The notes under the pieces: generated by a model
Seen by the model: only the letters and a program-made list of their open reading frames with translations
Database searches by the model: none
What the model was told of the DNA's origin: nothing
In this document: piece after piece, positions 36,117 to 43,332 of the stretch
Layout: each line of letters opens with the position of its first letter
Numbering within the stretch: position 1 is the first letter of the stretch
Origin: Lysobacter capsici
Lineage (GTDB): Bacteria; Pseudomonadota; Gammaproteobacteria; Xanthomonadales; Xanthomonadaceae
Length of the DNA stretch: 64,000 nucleotides
Assembly (NCBI RefSeq): GCF_014779555.2
Contig: NZ_CP094357.1
Span: forward strand, 2,542,001 to 2,606,000
Direction of reading: 5' to 3'
Translations under genes and position numbers: made by a program

Positions 36117-36272
36117 ATGGACAGAACGATCAGCGCGTGCCGCACTTCCGGCATGGCAAAAAAGTCGCGACCCGGCGCTAAAAGGGATGACGTGTTGCGC
36201 GTCTCTTTTGCAAAGGTGTCCGACGTCTCATTTCGACCGATGTCTGTCCGGTCACCTCAACTCCAACAATGA
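36117..36272 (+). CDS. Candidate small protein upstream of virB7
   Basis: A 51-codon frame (MDRTISACRTSGMAKKSRPG...) that begins four to five bases after a very strong GGGGGAG ribosome-binding site. The peptide is basic, with no membrane segment or signal. It overlaps no other gene and ends about 100 bases before virB7. It could be a leader peptide or a small protein specific to this lineage, or merely a chance frame behind a purine run. No family recognised. Confidence 0.35.
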   Translation: MDRTISACRTSGMAKKSRPGAKRDDVLRVSFAKVSDVSFRPMSVRSPQLQQ

Positions 36273-36372
36273 CCGCGACGAGGTCCGTCGCAGCGTGCTG
36301 GCCGAGCCAGTCGCAGCCGACGACCGCTTCGGGTCCTATCGTGCGTCAGTACATTACTTAGCCGGGGAACGC

Positions 36373-36945
36373 GTGAGACAACTAACTGCAACCAGCCCTC
36401 GTTTGTGGATCGCGATCCTGCTGGCCGTTGCGCTGGCCGGGTGCGCCACAAGGCCCGCGCCGGATTTCGGCGGCCGCTGGAAGCCGGTCAACCGGTATTC
36501 CGAAGCGCCCAACGAAATTCCGCTTCATCAGTCCTACGTCTTCTATCCCTCGCCGATGGACGGCACCTTGAAGGCGATGCTGACGCGCTGGACCCAGGAT
36601 TCGAACATGAAGCTGGATTACCAGCACTATTCGGATTTCACCCTGCATCAGGCGGTGTCGCAGATCCACACCACCAGCCTGCCGGACGCGATTTCGCAGC
36701 TCAATTCGGCCTATGCCGGACATGGCGTGGTGATCGCGCGCGAAGGCGAGCAGATCGTGGTGCGCTCGGCCGTGTCGGCGCCGCCGGCGGCCGGCAACGA
36801 TACGCCCGCGGTCGACGCGGCATCCAAGTCCGCGCACGCGCCCAAGAGCGAGCCGTCGCAACCGCATTCGCCGTCCGCCAGCGCAGCCGATCCGGCCGCG
36901 CTGCCGTCCGCGACCCTGGCGCAAGCCTCCGGTCCGTCGCGTTGA
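36373..36945 (+). CDS. virB7: T4SS outer-membrane lipoprotein VirB7 (enlarged, N0-domain type)
   Basis: A 190-residue lipoprotein starting at GTG 36373: signal peptide ending in LAVALAGC with lipidated Cys24. The segment FGGRWKPVNRY just after the lipid anchor is the VirB9-binding region. Residues 55-130 (LKAMLTRWTQDSNMKLDYQH to IAREGEQIVVRS) form a secretin/STN-like N0 domain, known from the Xanthomonas VirB7. It is absent from the ~50-residue Agrobacterium VirB7. A Ser/Pro/Ala-rich tail of about 55 residues follows and is longer than usual. With VirB9 and VirB10 it builds the outer-membrane core complex. First recognised gene of the virB7-11 block. Confidence 0.85.
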   Translation: MRQLTATSPRLWIAILLAVALAGCATRPAPDFGGRWKPVNRYSEAPNEIPLHQSYVFYPSPMDGTLKAMLTRWTQDSNMKLDYQHYSDFTLHQAVSQIHTTSLPDAISQLNSAYAGHGVVIAREGEQIVVRSAVSAPPAAGNDTPAVDAASKSAHAPKSEPSQPHSPSASAADPAALPSATLAQASGPSR

Positions 36946-37046
36946 TCCTCGAACGGCGCAAGCCGGCCCGCACAGGCGACGAGTCCCGGCATGCGCAGGC
37001 ATGCCGCGTCGCCGGCAACGATTCCATCGTCATGGATGCAGCATAG

Positions 37047-38084
37047 ATGTTCGGAAAAAAGCCCGTAACTCCGGCGGTCGAGAACGCCGTCGCCAAGGCG
37101 GTGAACTACGAGGTCACCGTCGCCGACATGGCCAAGCGCAGCGAGAAGCGCGCGTGGCTCGTCGCACTCGGCTCGTTGATCATGTCGCTGATCCTGGCCG
37201 GCGGTTATTTCTACTTCCTGCCGCTCAAGGAGAAGGTGCCGTACCTGGTCATGGCCGACGCCTACACCGGTACCGCGACGGTCGCGCGCCTGCGCGACGA
37301 CTTCGCCAACCCCAGCGTCTCCACCAGCGAAGCGCTCAACAAGAGCAACATCTCGCACTTCATCATGGCGCGTGAGTCCTACGACTACTCGCAGATCGGT
37401 GAGCGCGACTGGGCGACGGTGTTCGCGATGGGCAACGCCCAGGTCGCCACCGCTTACCAACAATTGTTCGGCTCGACCAACCCGGCCAATCCGATCACCA
37501 CCTACGGCAAGACCAAGACCATCCGGGTCAAGCTGTTGAGCATCCAGCTCGCCGCCGATGCGATGAACACCGGCCCCGGTCCCAAGGTGGCGACGGTGCG
37601 CTTCCAGCGCAGCCTGTACAACAAGGAAAACGGCGACAACACGCCGCTGGACAGCAAGATCGCCACGATCGAGTTCACCTACAAGTCGAACCTGAAGATG
37701 GACGAGGTTAACCGCGTCCTCAATCCGCTGGGCTTCCAGGTCAGCGGCTATCGCGTCGACAACGACTACGCCGCCGCGCCGGCCCTGCCGCCCAACGCGA
37801 CGCCCACGCAGACGCCCGCGCCGGCCGCGGCCTACCCGCAGCAGCCTGGCGCGGTCTCGCCCGATGCCGCCAATCCGGCCGCTTATCCGCCGGGTACCGC
37901 GCCGCCGCCGGCCGCGTACCCGCCCGGCACGGCGCCTCCGGCTGGCGCGCCGCCCGCGGCCTATCCGCCGGGCACCGCGCCGGCGCCGGGCGCGCCGCTT
38001 CCCACCAACCCCGCCCAGCAGCCGCAACAGCCGGCTGCGGCACCTGCACCGACTGGCAATGCGAATGGAGTCAGCAACCGATGA
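37047..38084 (+). CDS. virB8: T4SS inner-membrane protein VirB8
   Basis: A 345-residue bitopic protein: short cytoplasmic N-terminus, helix LVALGSLIMSLILAGGYFYF (about 33-52), then the VirB8 NTF2-like periplasmic domain (VPYLVMADAYTGTATVARL; ESYDYSQIGERDWATVFAMG). The NPLGFQVSGYRVDND segment marks the end of the conserved domain, at about residue 240. The remaining ~105 residues are a Pro/Ala tail with three AAYPPGTAP repeats, not part of ordinary VirB8. VirB8 nucleates assembly in the inner membrane. The stop overlaps the virB9 start (ATGA). Confidence 0.9.
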   Translation: MFGKKPVTPAVENAVAKAVNYEVTVADMAKRSEKRAWLVALGSLIMSLILAGGYFYFLPLKEKVPYLVMADAYTGTATVARLRDDFANPSVSTSEALNKSNISHFIMARESYDYSQIGERDWATVFAMGNAQVATAYQQLFGSTNPANPITTYGKTKTIRVKLLSIQLAADAMNTGPGPKVATVRFQRSLYNKENGDNTPLDSKIATIEFTYKSNLKMDEVNRVLNPLGFQVSGYRVDNDYAAAPALPPNATPTQTPAPAAAYPQQPGAVSPDAANPAAYPPGTAPPPAAYPPGTAPPAGAPPAAYPPGTAPAPGAPLPTNPAQQPQQPAAAPAPTGNANGVSNR

Positions 38085-38848
38085 ACTGCCTGCGTAAACA
38101 TCGCCTGGCCGCCCTGTTGTTCCTGGCGGTTTCCGGCCTCGCACTACCTGCCTCGGCCCAGGTGATCCAAGAGTACGAATACGAAGCCAACCGCATCTAT
38201 CCGGTGCGCACGGGCCTCGGCATCACCACTCAGATCGAATTGAGCCCGAGCGAGAACATCCTCGACTACAGCACCGGTTTCAGCTCCGGCTGGGACATGA
38301 GCCGTCGCGACAACGTCTTCTACATCAAGCCGAAGAACGTCGACGTCGACACCAACATGATGATCCGCACGAGCACCCACTCCTACATCCTGGAGTTGAA
38401 GGTCGTGGCGACCGACTGGCGCGTGCTCGAGCAGGCCAAGCAGGCCGGCGTGCAGTACAAGATCAAGTTCGTGTATCCCAACGGCACCGAATTCTCCGGC
38501 GCGAAGGAAACCAAGGCCGAACCGGTTCCCGAGTTGAACACCACCCTCGACAAGGGCCGCGTCTACAACTTCGATTACCAGTTTTCGAGCCGCAAGAAGC
38601 AGTCGTGGCTGGTGCCGACCAACGTCTACGACGACGGTCAGTTCACCTACATCAAGATCAACGGCGTGAAGGATCTGCCGACCGGCAACTTTCCGGCCGT
38701 GTTCGGCCGCGAACGTGAAGGCAGCGAAGACTTCGTGGTCAACACCACGGTGGAAGGCAACACGCTCGTGGTTCATGGCACCTATCCCTACTTGATCATC
38801 CGTCACGGCAACAACGTCGTCGGTCTGCGCAGGAAGAAGCAGAAATGA
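38081..38848 (+). CDS. virB9: T4SS core protein VirB9
   Basis: A 255-residue exported protein, signal peptide ending LPASAQ. The N-terminal domain includes YEANRIYPVRTGLGITTQIE and DNVFYIKPKNVDVDTNMMIR. The C-terminal domain (RKKQSWLVPTNVYDDGQFTY; GTYPYLIIRHGNNVVGLRRK) binds VirB7. It forms the outer-membrane ring with VirB7 and VirB10. It overlaps both neighbours by ATGA, so virB8, virB9 and virB10 are translationally coupled. Confidence 0.93.
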   Translation: MNCLRKHRLAALLFLAVSGLALPASAQVIQEYEYEANRIYPVRTGLGITTQIELSPSENILDYSTGFSSGWDMSRRDNVFYIKPKNVDVDTNMMIRTSTHSYILELKVVATDWRVLEQAKQAGVQYKIKFVYPNGTEFSGAKETKAEPVPELNTTLDKGRVYNFDYQFSSRKKQSWLVPTNVYDDGQFTYIKINGVKDLPTGNFPAVFGREREGSEDFVVNTTVEGNTLVVHGTYPYLIIRHGNNVVGLRRKKQK

Positions 38849-40083
38849 GCCAGAACCTACCTCCCAATCAGCCGGGTAACCCGGACGAGTCCGGCGGCAC
38901 TGCGGAAAACAACAGCAGCTACGGCTACGCCGGCGCGAATCCTTATTACGGCCAGCAGGCCACCGGCCCGGCGCCGGACCTGGATGCCAACGCGCCCACG
39001 CTGAAGTCCTCCGACGTGCAACGCCTCAATCGCAAGGCGCTGCTGTTCCTCGGCGGCATCGTGCTGCTGCTGATCGTGGCCGCGCTGTGGATGTTCAACG
39101 CGGCGACGTCCGGCGAAGACAAGAAGCCGAAGGTCGAAGAGGAAGTGGTCAATATTCCCGACCTGCCCAAGACCGTGGCCGATCCGCCGCCGTTGCCGGT
39201 CGATCCGCTGGCCGGCATGCCGCCGTTGCCGGTGGTCGATCAGGCCCCGCCGCCGATGCCGATGCCGCCGCCGGAGCAGATGGAGCCGGTCAAGCGTGGT
39301 CCGAGCCTGCTCGAACGCCGCATCTCGGGCGAGGGCGGTGGTGGTGGCGAGGGCGGTGGCAGCGGTGGCGGCAGCTTGCCGCCCGGCGTGATGTCGCCCG
39401 AAGCCTACGCCCAAGCCATGATGGCCGCCAACGGCCAGGGCCCGGCGCGTCCGCAGCAGGAACAGGAAAAGGCCACCAGCGCGCAGCCGATCTACAACCC
39501 GGACACCTTGCTGGTGCGCGGAACGTACATCCGTTGCGTCATGGAAACCCGCATCGTCACCGACCTGCCGGGCTTCACCTCGTGCGTGGTCACCGAGCCG
39601 ACCTATTCGATCAACGGCCGCCGTCTGCTGTTGCCGAAGGGTTCGAAGGTCTCCGGCCGCTACCAGAGCGACAACATCAACGGCCCGCGCGTGTCGGTGA
39701 TCTGGGATCGCATCACCACCCCGAACGGTATCGACGTCAACATGGCCAGCCCGGGTATCGACAACCTCGGCGGCGCCGGTCATCCGGGCGACTACAACGC
39801 ACACTGGGGCAGCCGCATCGCCTCGGCGCTGCTGATCAGCCTGATCAGCGACGCGTTCAAGTACGCCGCGGCCAAGAACGGTCCGGAGTCGAGCACGGTA
39901 ACCAACAGCGGCAACGTGGTGCAGCAGCCTTACGAGAGCAACACCGCCGAGGCGATGGAGCGTCTGGCCAACCAGGCGTTGGACAAGAGCATCAACCGTC
40001 CGCCGACCGTGACCATCAACCAGGGCACCGTCGTGAACATCTATGTCGCCAAGGATGTCGACTTCTCGTCGGTCCTGAGGTGA
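38845..40083 (+). CDS. virB10: T4SS core protein VirB10
   Basis: A 412-residue protein: cytoplasmic N-terminus, one helix (ALLFLGGIVLLLIVAALWMF, about 65-84), proline-rich region (PPPLPVDPLAGMPPLPVVDQ), a glycine-rich spacer and the TrbI/VirB10 beta-barrel domain (LLVRGTYIRCVMETRIVTDL; LLLPKGSKVSGRYQSDNING; SRIASALLISLISDAFKYAA). It spans both membranes and senses ATP use by the motor. It follows virB9 with an ATGA overlap. Confidence 0.94.
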   Translation: MSQNLPPNQPGNPDESGGTAENNSSYGYAGANPYYGQQATGPAPDLDANAPTLKSSDVQRLNRKALLFLGGIVLLLIVAALWMFNAATSGEDKKPKVEEEVVNIPDLPKTVADPPPLPVDPLAGMPPLPVVDQAPPPMPMPPPEQMEPVKRGPSLLERRISGEGGGGGEGGGSGGGSLPPGVMSPEAYAQAMMAANGQGPARPQQEQEKATSAQPIYNPDTLLVRGTYIRCVMETRIVTDLPGFTSCVVTEPTYSINGRRLLLPKGSKVSGRYQSDNINGPRVSVIWDRITTPNGIDVNMASPGIDNLGGAGHPGDYNAHWGSRIASALLISLISDAFKYAAAKNGPESSTVTNSGNVVQQPYESNTAEAMERLANQALDKSINRPPTVTINQGTVVNIYVAKDVDFSSVLR

Positions 40084-40110
40084 TGTCGATTGCAGCAGCG
40101 GTAGCTTGAG

Positions 40111-41148
40111 ATGGACGCCGATAATTCACCGATCGCGCAAGTTTCCAACGCCTTCCTGGAGTACCAGTACCAGGTGTTGGGCATCCTGGAGTACATGAGC
40201 TCCCCGGATGTCACGGAAATCTGCATCAACCGGCCGGGCGAGCTCTATTTGGAGACTCGCTCCGGCTGGAACCGCCTGGAAGTGCCGAGCCTGACGTTCG
40301 AACGGGCACGGCAGTTCTGTACCGCGGTCGTCAACGAGAGCAACACCGGGCAGCGCATCACCGATGCCGACCCGGTGGTCTCCCTGACCTTTCCGACCGG
40401 ACAGCGCGCGCAGTTCGTGATTCCGCCTGCCTGCGATCCGGGCAAGGTCTCGATCACGATCCGTCTGCCGTCCAAGCACAGCAAGACCCTGCAGCAATAT
40501 CAGGAAGACGGGTTCTTCAACGAGATCCTGGAGCAGACCCACGTCCTGAGCGAGCACGACCGCGAGCTGCTGGAGCTGCGCGCGCAGCGCAATTACGCCG
40601 AATTCTTCAAGAAGGCGGTCCAGTACAAGAAGAACGTGGTCGTGTCCGGCGCCACCGGCAGCGGCAAGACCACCTTCATGAAGTCGCTGGTCAACCACAT
40701 TCCGGAAGAAGAGCGGCTGGTGACGATCGAGGACGCGCGCGAGTTGTTCATCACGCAGCCCAATGTCGTGCACTTGCTCTATTCGAAAGGCGGACAAAGT
40801 ACCAGCAACATCACGGCCAAGAGCTGCATGGAAGCCTGTCTTCGCATGAAGCCCGACCGGATCATCCTGGCCGAGTTGCGCGGCGACGAATCGTTCTACT
40901 TCATTCGTAACTGCGCCTCGGGCCATCCGGGATCGATCACCAGTTGCCACGCCGGCAGTACCGCGCAGACGTGGGATCAGCTGGCGTTGATGGTGAAGGC
41001 ATCGAACGAGGGGTCGGGGCTGGAGTTCGGGGTCATCAAGCGCTTGTTGATGATGACCATCGATATCCTGGTGCACATCAAGGCGCATGCGGGCAGGCGC
41101 TACATCACCGGCATCGACTTCAATCCTGAGCGGTCACACAGTGAATGA
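40111..41148 (+). CDS. virB11: T4SS ATPase VirB11
   Basis: A 345-residue hexameric secretion ATPase. N-terminal domain (SSPDVTEICINRPGELYLET), Walker A GATGSGKTT near residue 180, Asp box TIEDARELF, Walker B region RIILAELRGDE and His box CASGHPGSITSCHAG. It energises pilus assembly and substrate transfer at the cytoplasmic face together with VirB4. It starts 27 bases after virB10. Confidence 0.95.
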   Translation: MDADNSPIAQVSNAFLEYQYQVLGILEYMSSPDVTEICINRPGELYLETRSGWNRLEVPSLTFERARQFCTAVVNESNTGQRITDADPVVSLTFPTGQRAQFVIPPACDPGKVSITIRLPSKHSKTLQQYQEDGFFNEILEQTHVLSEHDRELLELRAQRNYAEFFKKAVQYKKNVVVSGATGSGKTTFMKSLVNHIPEEERLVTIEDARELFITQPNVVHLLYSKGGQSTSNITAKSCMEACLRMKPDRIILAELRGDESFYFIRNCASGHPGSITSCHAGSTAQTWDQLALMVKASNEGSGLEFGVIKRLLMMTIDILVHIKAHAGRRYITGIDFNPERSHSE

Positions 41149-41316
41149 GCTCAGGTGCCGGAAAACGCTACGAACTGTGACGTAAGTGTGCACAGCCATT
41201 GACATTGCTTGCTGCTAGATGAATCATTGCTGCGTCGATCCGACTGATTGCAACCCCTTCTTTCTGCGGATGTTCACAGGGGATCGGCGCAACGGTCGGC
41301 ACGGGGGGATCACGGA

Positions 41317-42192
41317 ATGTTGCCCGGAATAGAGTTGATGAACTGCCCGGGCTTGGCAGTTCCAAATGAAGTCATGCACCACGTCGTGCGCGTGGAGTCC
41401 TCGTTCAATCCGTTCGCGATTGGCGTCGTGGGCGGTCGCCTGGTGCGCCAGCCGCAGAATCTCGCCGAAGCCGTCTCCACCGTGCGCATGCTTGAGCGCC
41501 GCGGCTATAACTTTTCCCTCGGCGTCGCTCAGGTGAATCGTTACAACCTCGGCAAGTACGGCCTGGACACTTACGAAAAGGCATTCGAAGTCTGCCCAAA
41601 TCTACAGGCGGGCTCAAAAATTCTGGCCGAATGTTATGGCCGCTCCAGCGGGGATTGGGGTAAATCCTTCAGCTGTTACTACTCTGGGAACTTCGTCACG
41701 GGTTTCCGGCATGGTTATGTGCAAAAGATTTATGCGTCGATCAACAGGGGAGCGACGCCATATTCCGATGCTCAGGCCATCGCGGTAATCGGCAAGTCAT
41801 CTCGCAAGGATACAAAGGCGCCTTCGGCGCTGGCGTCGGTCAGCCCGGCCAATCCGGTCGGTCCGGCCACCTATGCGCCGGGCCGGCAGTCGGGCCCGCA
41901 GCGCCTGGCCTCGGTCAGCGCCTCCCAGCCGATGGCCGCGGCGATGCCTCAGATGACGTTACCCGCTACAACGATGCCCGCGGCCCAGCCGCTCGCGGCC
42001 GCGCCGATGATGCCCGGCCCGATGCCGGCAGGAATGGGTGCCCCGGGCGTGGCGTCTCAGGCTCAGAGCTCGCAGCCGGTTAGAGTCATGCCGATGAATG
42101 CGTCGGCGGCGCTCCCGCAGCAGCCCGCGCCCGTCGCTCCGGCGGCGGCCGTGGCGGCGCAGGGGCAGGGCGATCAGGCCTTCGTTTTCTGA
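41317..42192 (+). CDS. virB1: T4SS lytic transglycosylase VirB1
   Basis: A 291-residue protein with an SLT-type domain in the first 150 residues: catalytic Glu27 in VVRVESSFNPFAIGVV, then NFSLGVAQVNRYNLGKYG and WGKSFSCYYSGNFVTGFRHG. It opens the murein for the secretion channel. No classical signal peptide is seen before the domain, as in several Xanthomonadaceae VirB1. The remaining ~140 residues are a Pro/Ala/Met-rich, probably unstructured tail (APMMPGPMPAGMGAPG). The start at 41317 is chosen by closeness to the domain. Confidence 0.88.
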   Translation: MLPGIELMNCPGLAVPNEVMHHVVRVESSFNPFAIGVVGGRLVRQPQNLAEAVSTVRMLERRGYNFSLGVAQVNRYNLGKYGLDTYEKAFEVCPNLQAGSKILAECYGRSSGDWGKSFSCYYSGNFVTGFRHGYVQKIYASINRGATPYSDAQAIAVIGKSSRKDTKAPSALASVSPANPVGPATYAPGRQSGPQRLASVSASQPMAAAMPQMTLPATTMPAAQPLAAAPMMPGPMPAGMGAPGVASQAQSSQPVRVMPMNASAALPQQPAPVAPAAAVAAQGQGDQAFVF

Positions 42193-42487
42193 GCGCCGGC
42201 CGGCCGATTCGTCTTGTTCGACCCGATTTTGTTCGAATTTGATCCGACCTTGATCCACCTGGTTTCGATTCGCCCAATTTGCTTCATGTGATTTTGCCGC
42301 ACCGATTTGATCGACCTGATTCGCAACGATTCACTCGATCAGGCCGTTTTGATGAACCCGCTTTGATCCACCCGTTTTGATCCATCCGCTTTCGATCGAC
42401 CAGTTTCCCCTCCACCGACGAACCATCCGAAACACACCGCTGCACCTCGACCATTTTGTCCACTAGCGAATAGAAGGGACCTCTTCA
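42193..42487. repeat. Degenerate TTTGATC-rich tandem repeats upstream of virB2
   Basis: From about 42230 to 42405, units of 14-18 bases such as CCGATTTGATCGACCTG, CCGCTTTGATCCACC and CCGTTTTGATCCAT follow one another with decay. The virB2 ribosome-binding site (AGAAGGGA) lies at the end. No gene is present. A second, similar array lies at 23220-23345. Confidence 0.6.
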
Positions 42488-42874
42488 ATGAACAACAATA
42501 TCCAGATCAAGAACTTCCTCTCGGCCTTCGCGATGGCGGCTCTGTTCGTCGGCGCGCTGGCGGCGCCGGAACTGGCTTTCGCCCAGACCGCTGACGGCGC
42601 CAAGAACACCGTCAAGGGCTTCTTCGACAACCTCAACAGCCTGCTCAACATCGCCTCGATCGCGATCGTGACCATCGCGGTGATCTTCGCCGGCTACCAG
42701 ATCGCGTTCGCGCACAAGCGCATCTCCGACGTGATGCCGGTCCTGCTCGGCGGCTTCCTGATCGGCGCGGCCGCTCAGCTGGCCAAGATGGTCATCCCGA
42801 ACGACGTCGGCGCCGGCGGCGGCTCGGGCGGCATGGCGATCCTGGTGAGCACCTTCCAGAACCTGTATGCATAA
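42488..42874 (+). CDS. virB2: T4SS major pilin VirB2
   Basis: A 128-residue prepilin with a long signal peptide cleaved near LAFAQ. Two helices follow (LLNIASIAIVTIAVIFAGYQ; DVMPVLLGGFLIGAAAQLAK) with the short polar loop AHKRIS between, as in VirB2/TrbC. The glycine-rich GAGGGSGG segment near the C-terminus is unusual. It forms the pilus or channel subunit. It overlaps virB3 by eight bases. Confidence 0.92.
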   Translation: MNNNIQIKNFLSAFAMAALFVGALAAPELAFAQTADGAKNTVKGFFDNLNSLLNIASIAIVTIAVIFAGYQIAFAHKRISDVMPVLLGGFLIGAAAQLAKMVIPNDVGAGGGSGGMAILVSTFQNLYA

Positions 42875-43178
42875 GAACGCGATGTTCCGCGGCTGCACAC
42901 GGCCTCCCATGTTCCTGGGAGTGCCGTACGTGCCCTTCACGTTCGCGGCCGGGGCATGTTTGCTTTCGACGTTCTACTTCAATATGTGGTTCATCCTGTC
43001 CCTGCCGGTAGTGATTTTCGTCATGCGGCAGATGACGCGGCGCGACGAGATGATCTTCCGCCTGCTGGGGCTGCGCATGCAGTTCCGCATGCGCATGAGG
43101 AACATCGTTCACCACGGCACCATGTGGGTGTTCTCGCCGAACCACTATCGCAATCCAGGCGACAAGAAAGCTCGATGA
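42867..43178 (+). CDS. virB3: T4SS inner-membrane protein VirB3
   Basis: A 103-residue protein with the VirB3 layout: GCTRPPMFLGVPYVPFTFAA leading into a helix, then a second helix (WFILSLPVVIFVMRQMTRRD) and a basic tail (LRMQFRMRMRN...). It associates with VirB4 during pilus assembly. The start lies within the virB2 end, indicating coupling. Confidence 0.92.
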   Translation: MHKNAMFRGCTRPPMFLGVPYVPFTFAAGACLLSTFYFNMWFILSLPVVIFVMRQMTRRDEMIFRLLGLRMQFRMRMRNIVHHGTMWVFSPNHYRNPGDKKAR

Positions 43179-43183
43179 TGTAC

Positions 43184-43218
43184 GCAGGCGCCATCGCGGT
43201 GTACCGCATGGCGCCTGC
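43184..43218 (+). other. Strong hairpin between virB3 and virB4
   Basis: GCAGGCGCCAT pairs perfectly with ATGGCGCCTGC, and an inner GCGG-TGTA-CCGC extends the helix to about 15 pairs with one bulged C. No T-run follows, so it is more likely an RNA-processing or stability element than a terminator. Confidence 0.55.
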
Positions 43219-43332
43219 GGTTCTTGGCCGTCCGCGGCGCCCCTGACCGGGGCTGCGTCGGATGCTTGATCGCGTCGCGGGCCCCAGGCCCGGCGACGCT
43301 CTTCCAAAACCACGGGATACGCAGTACCCATC

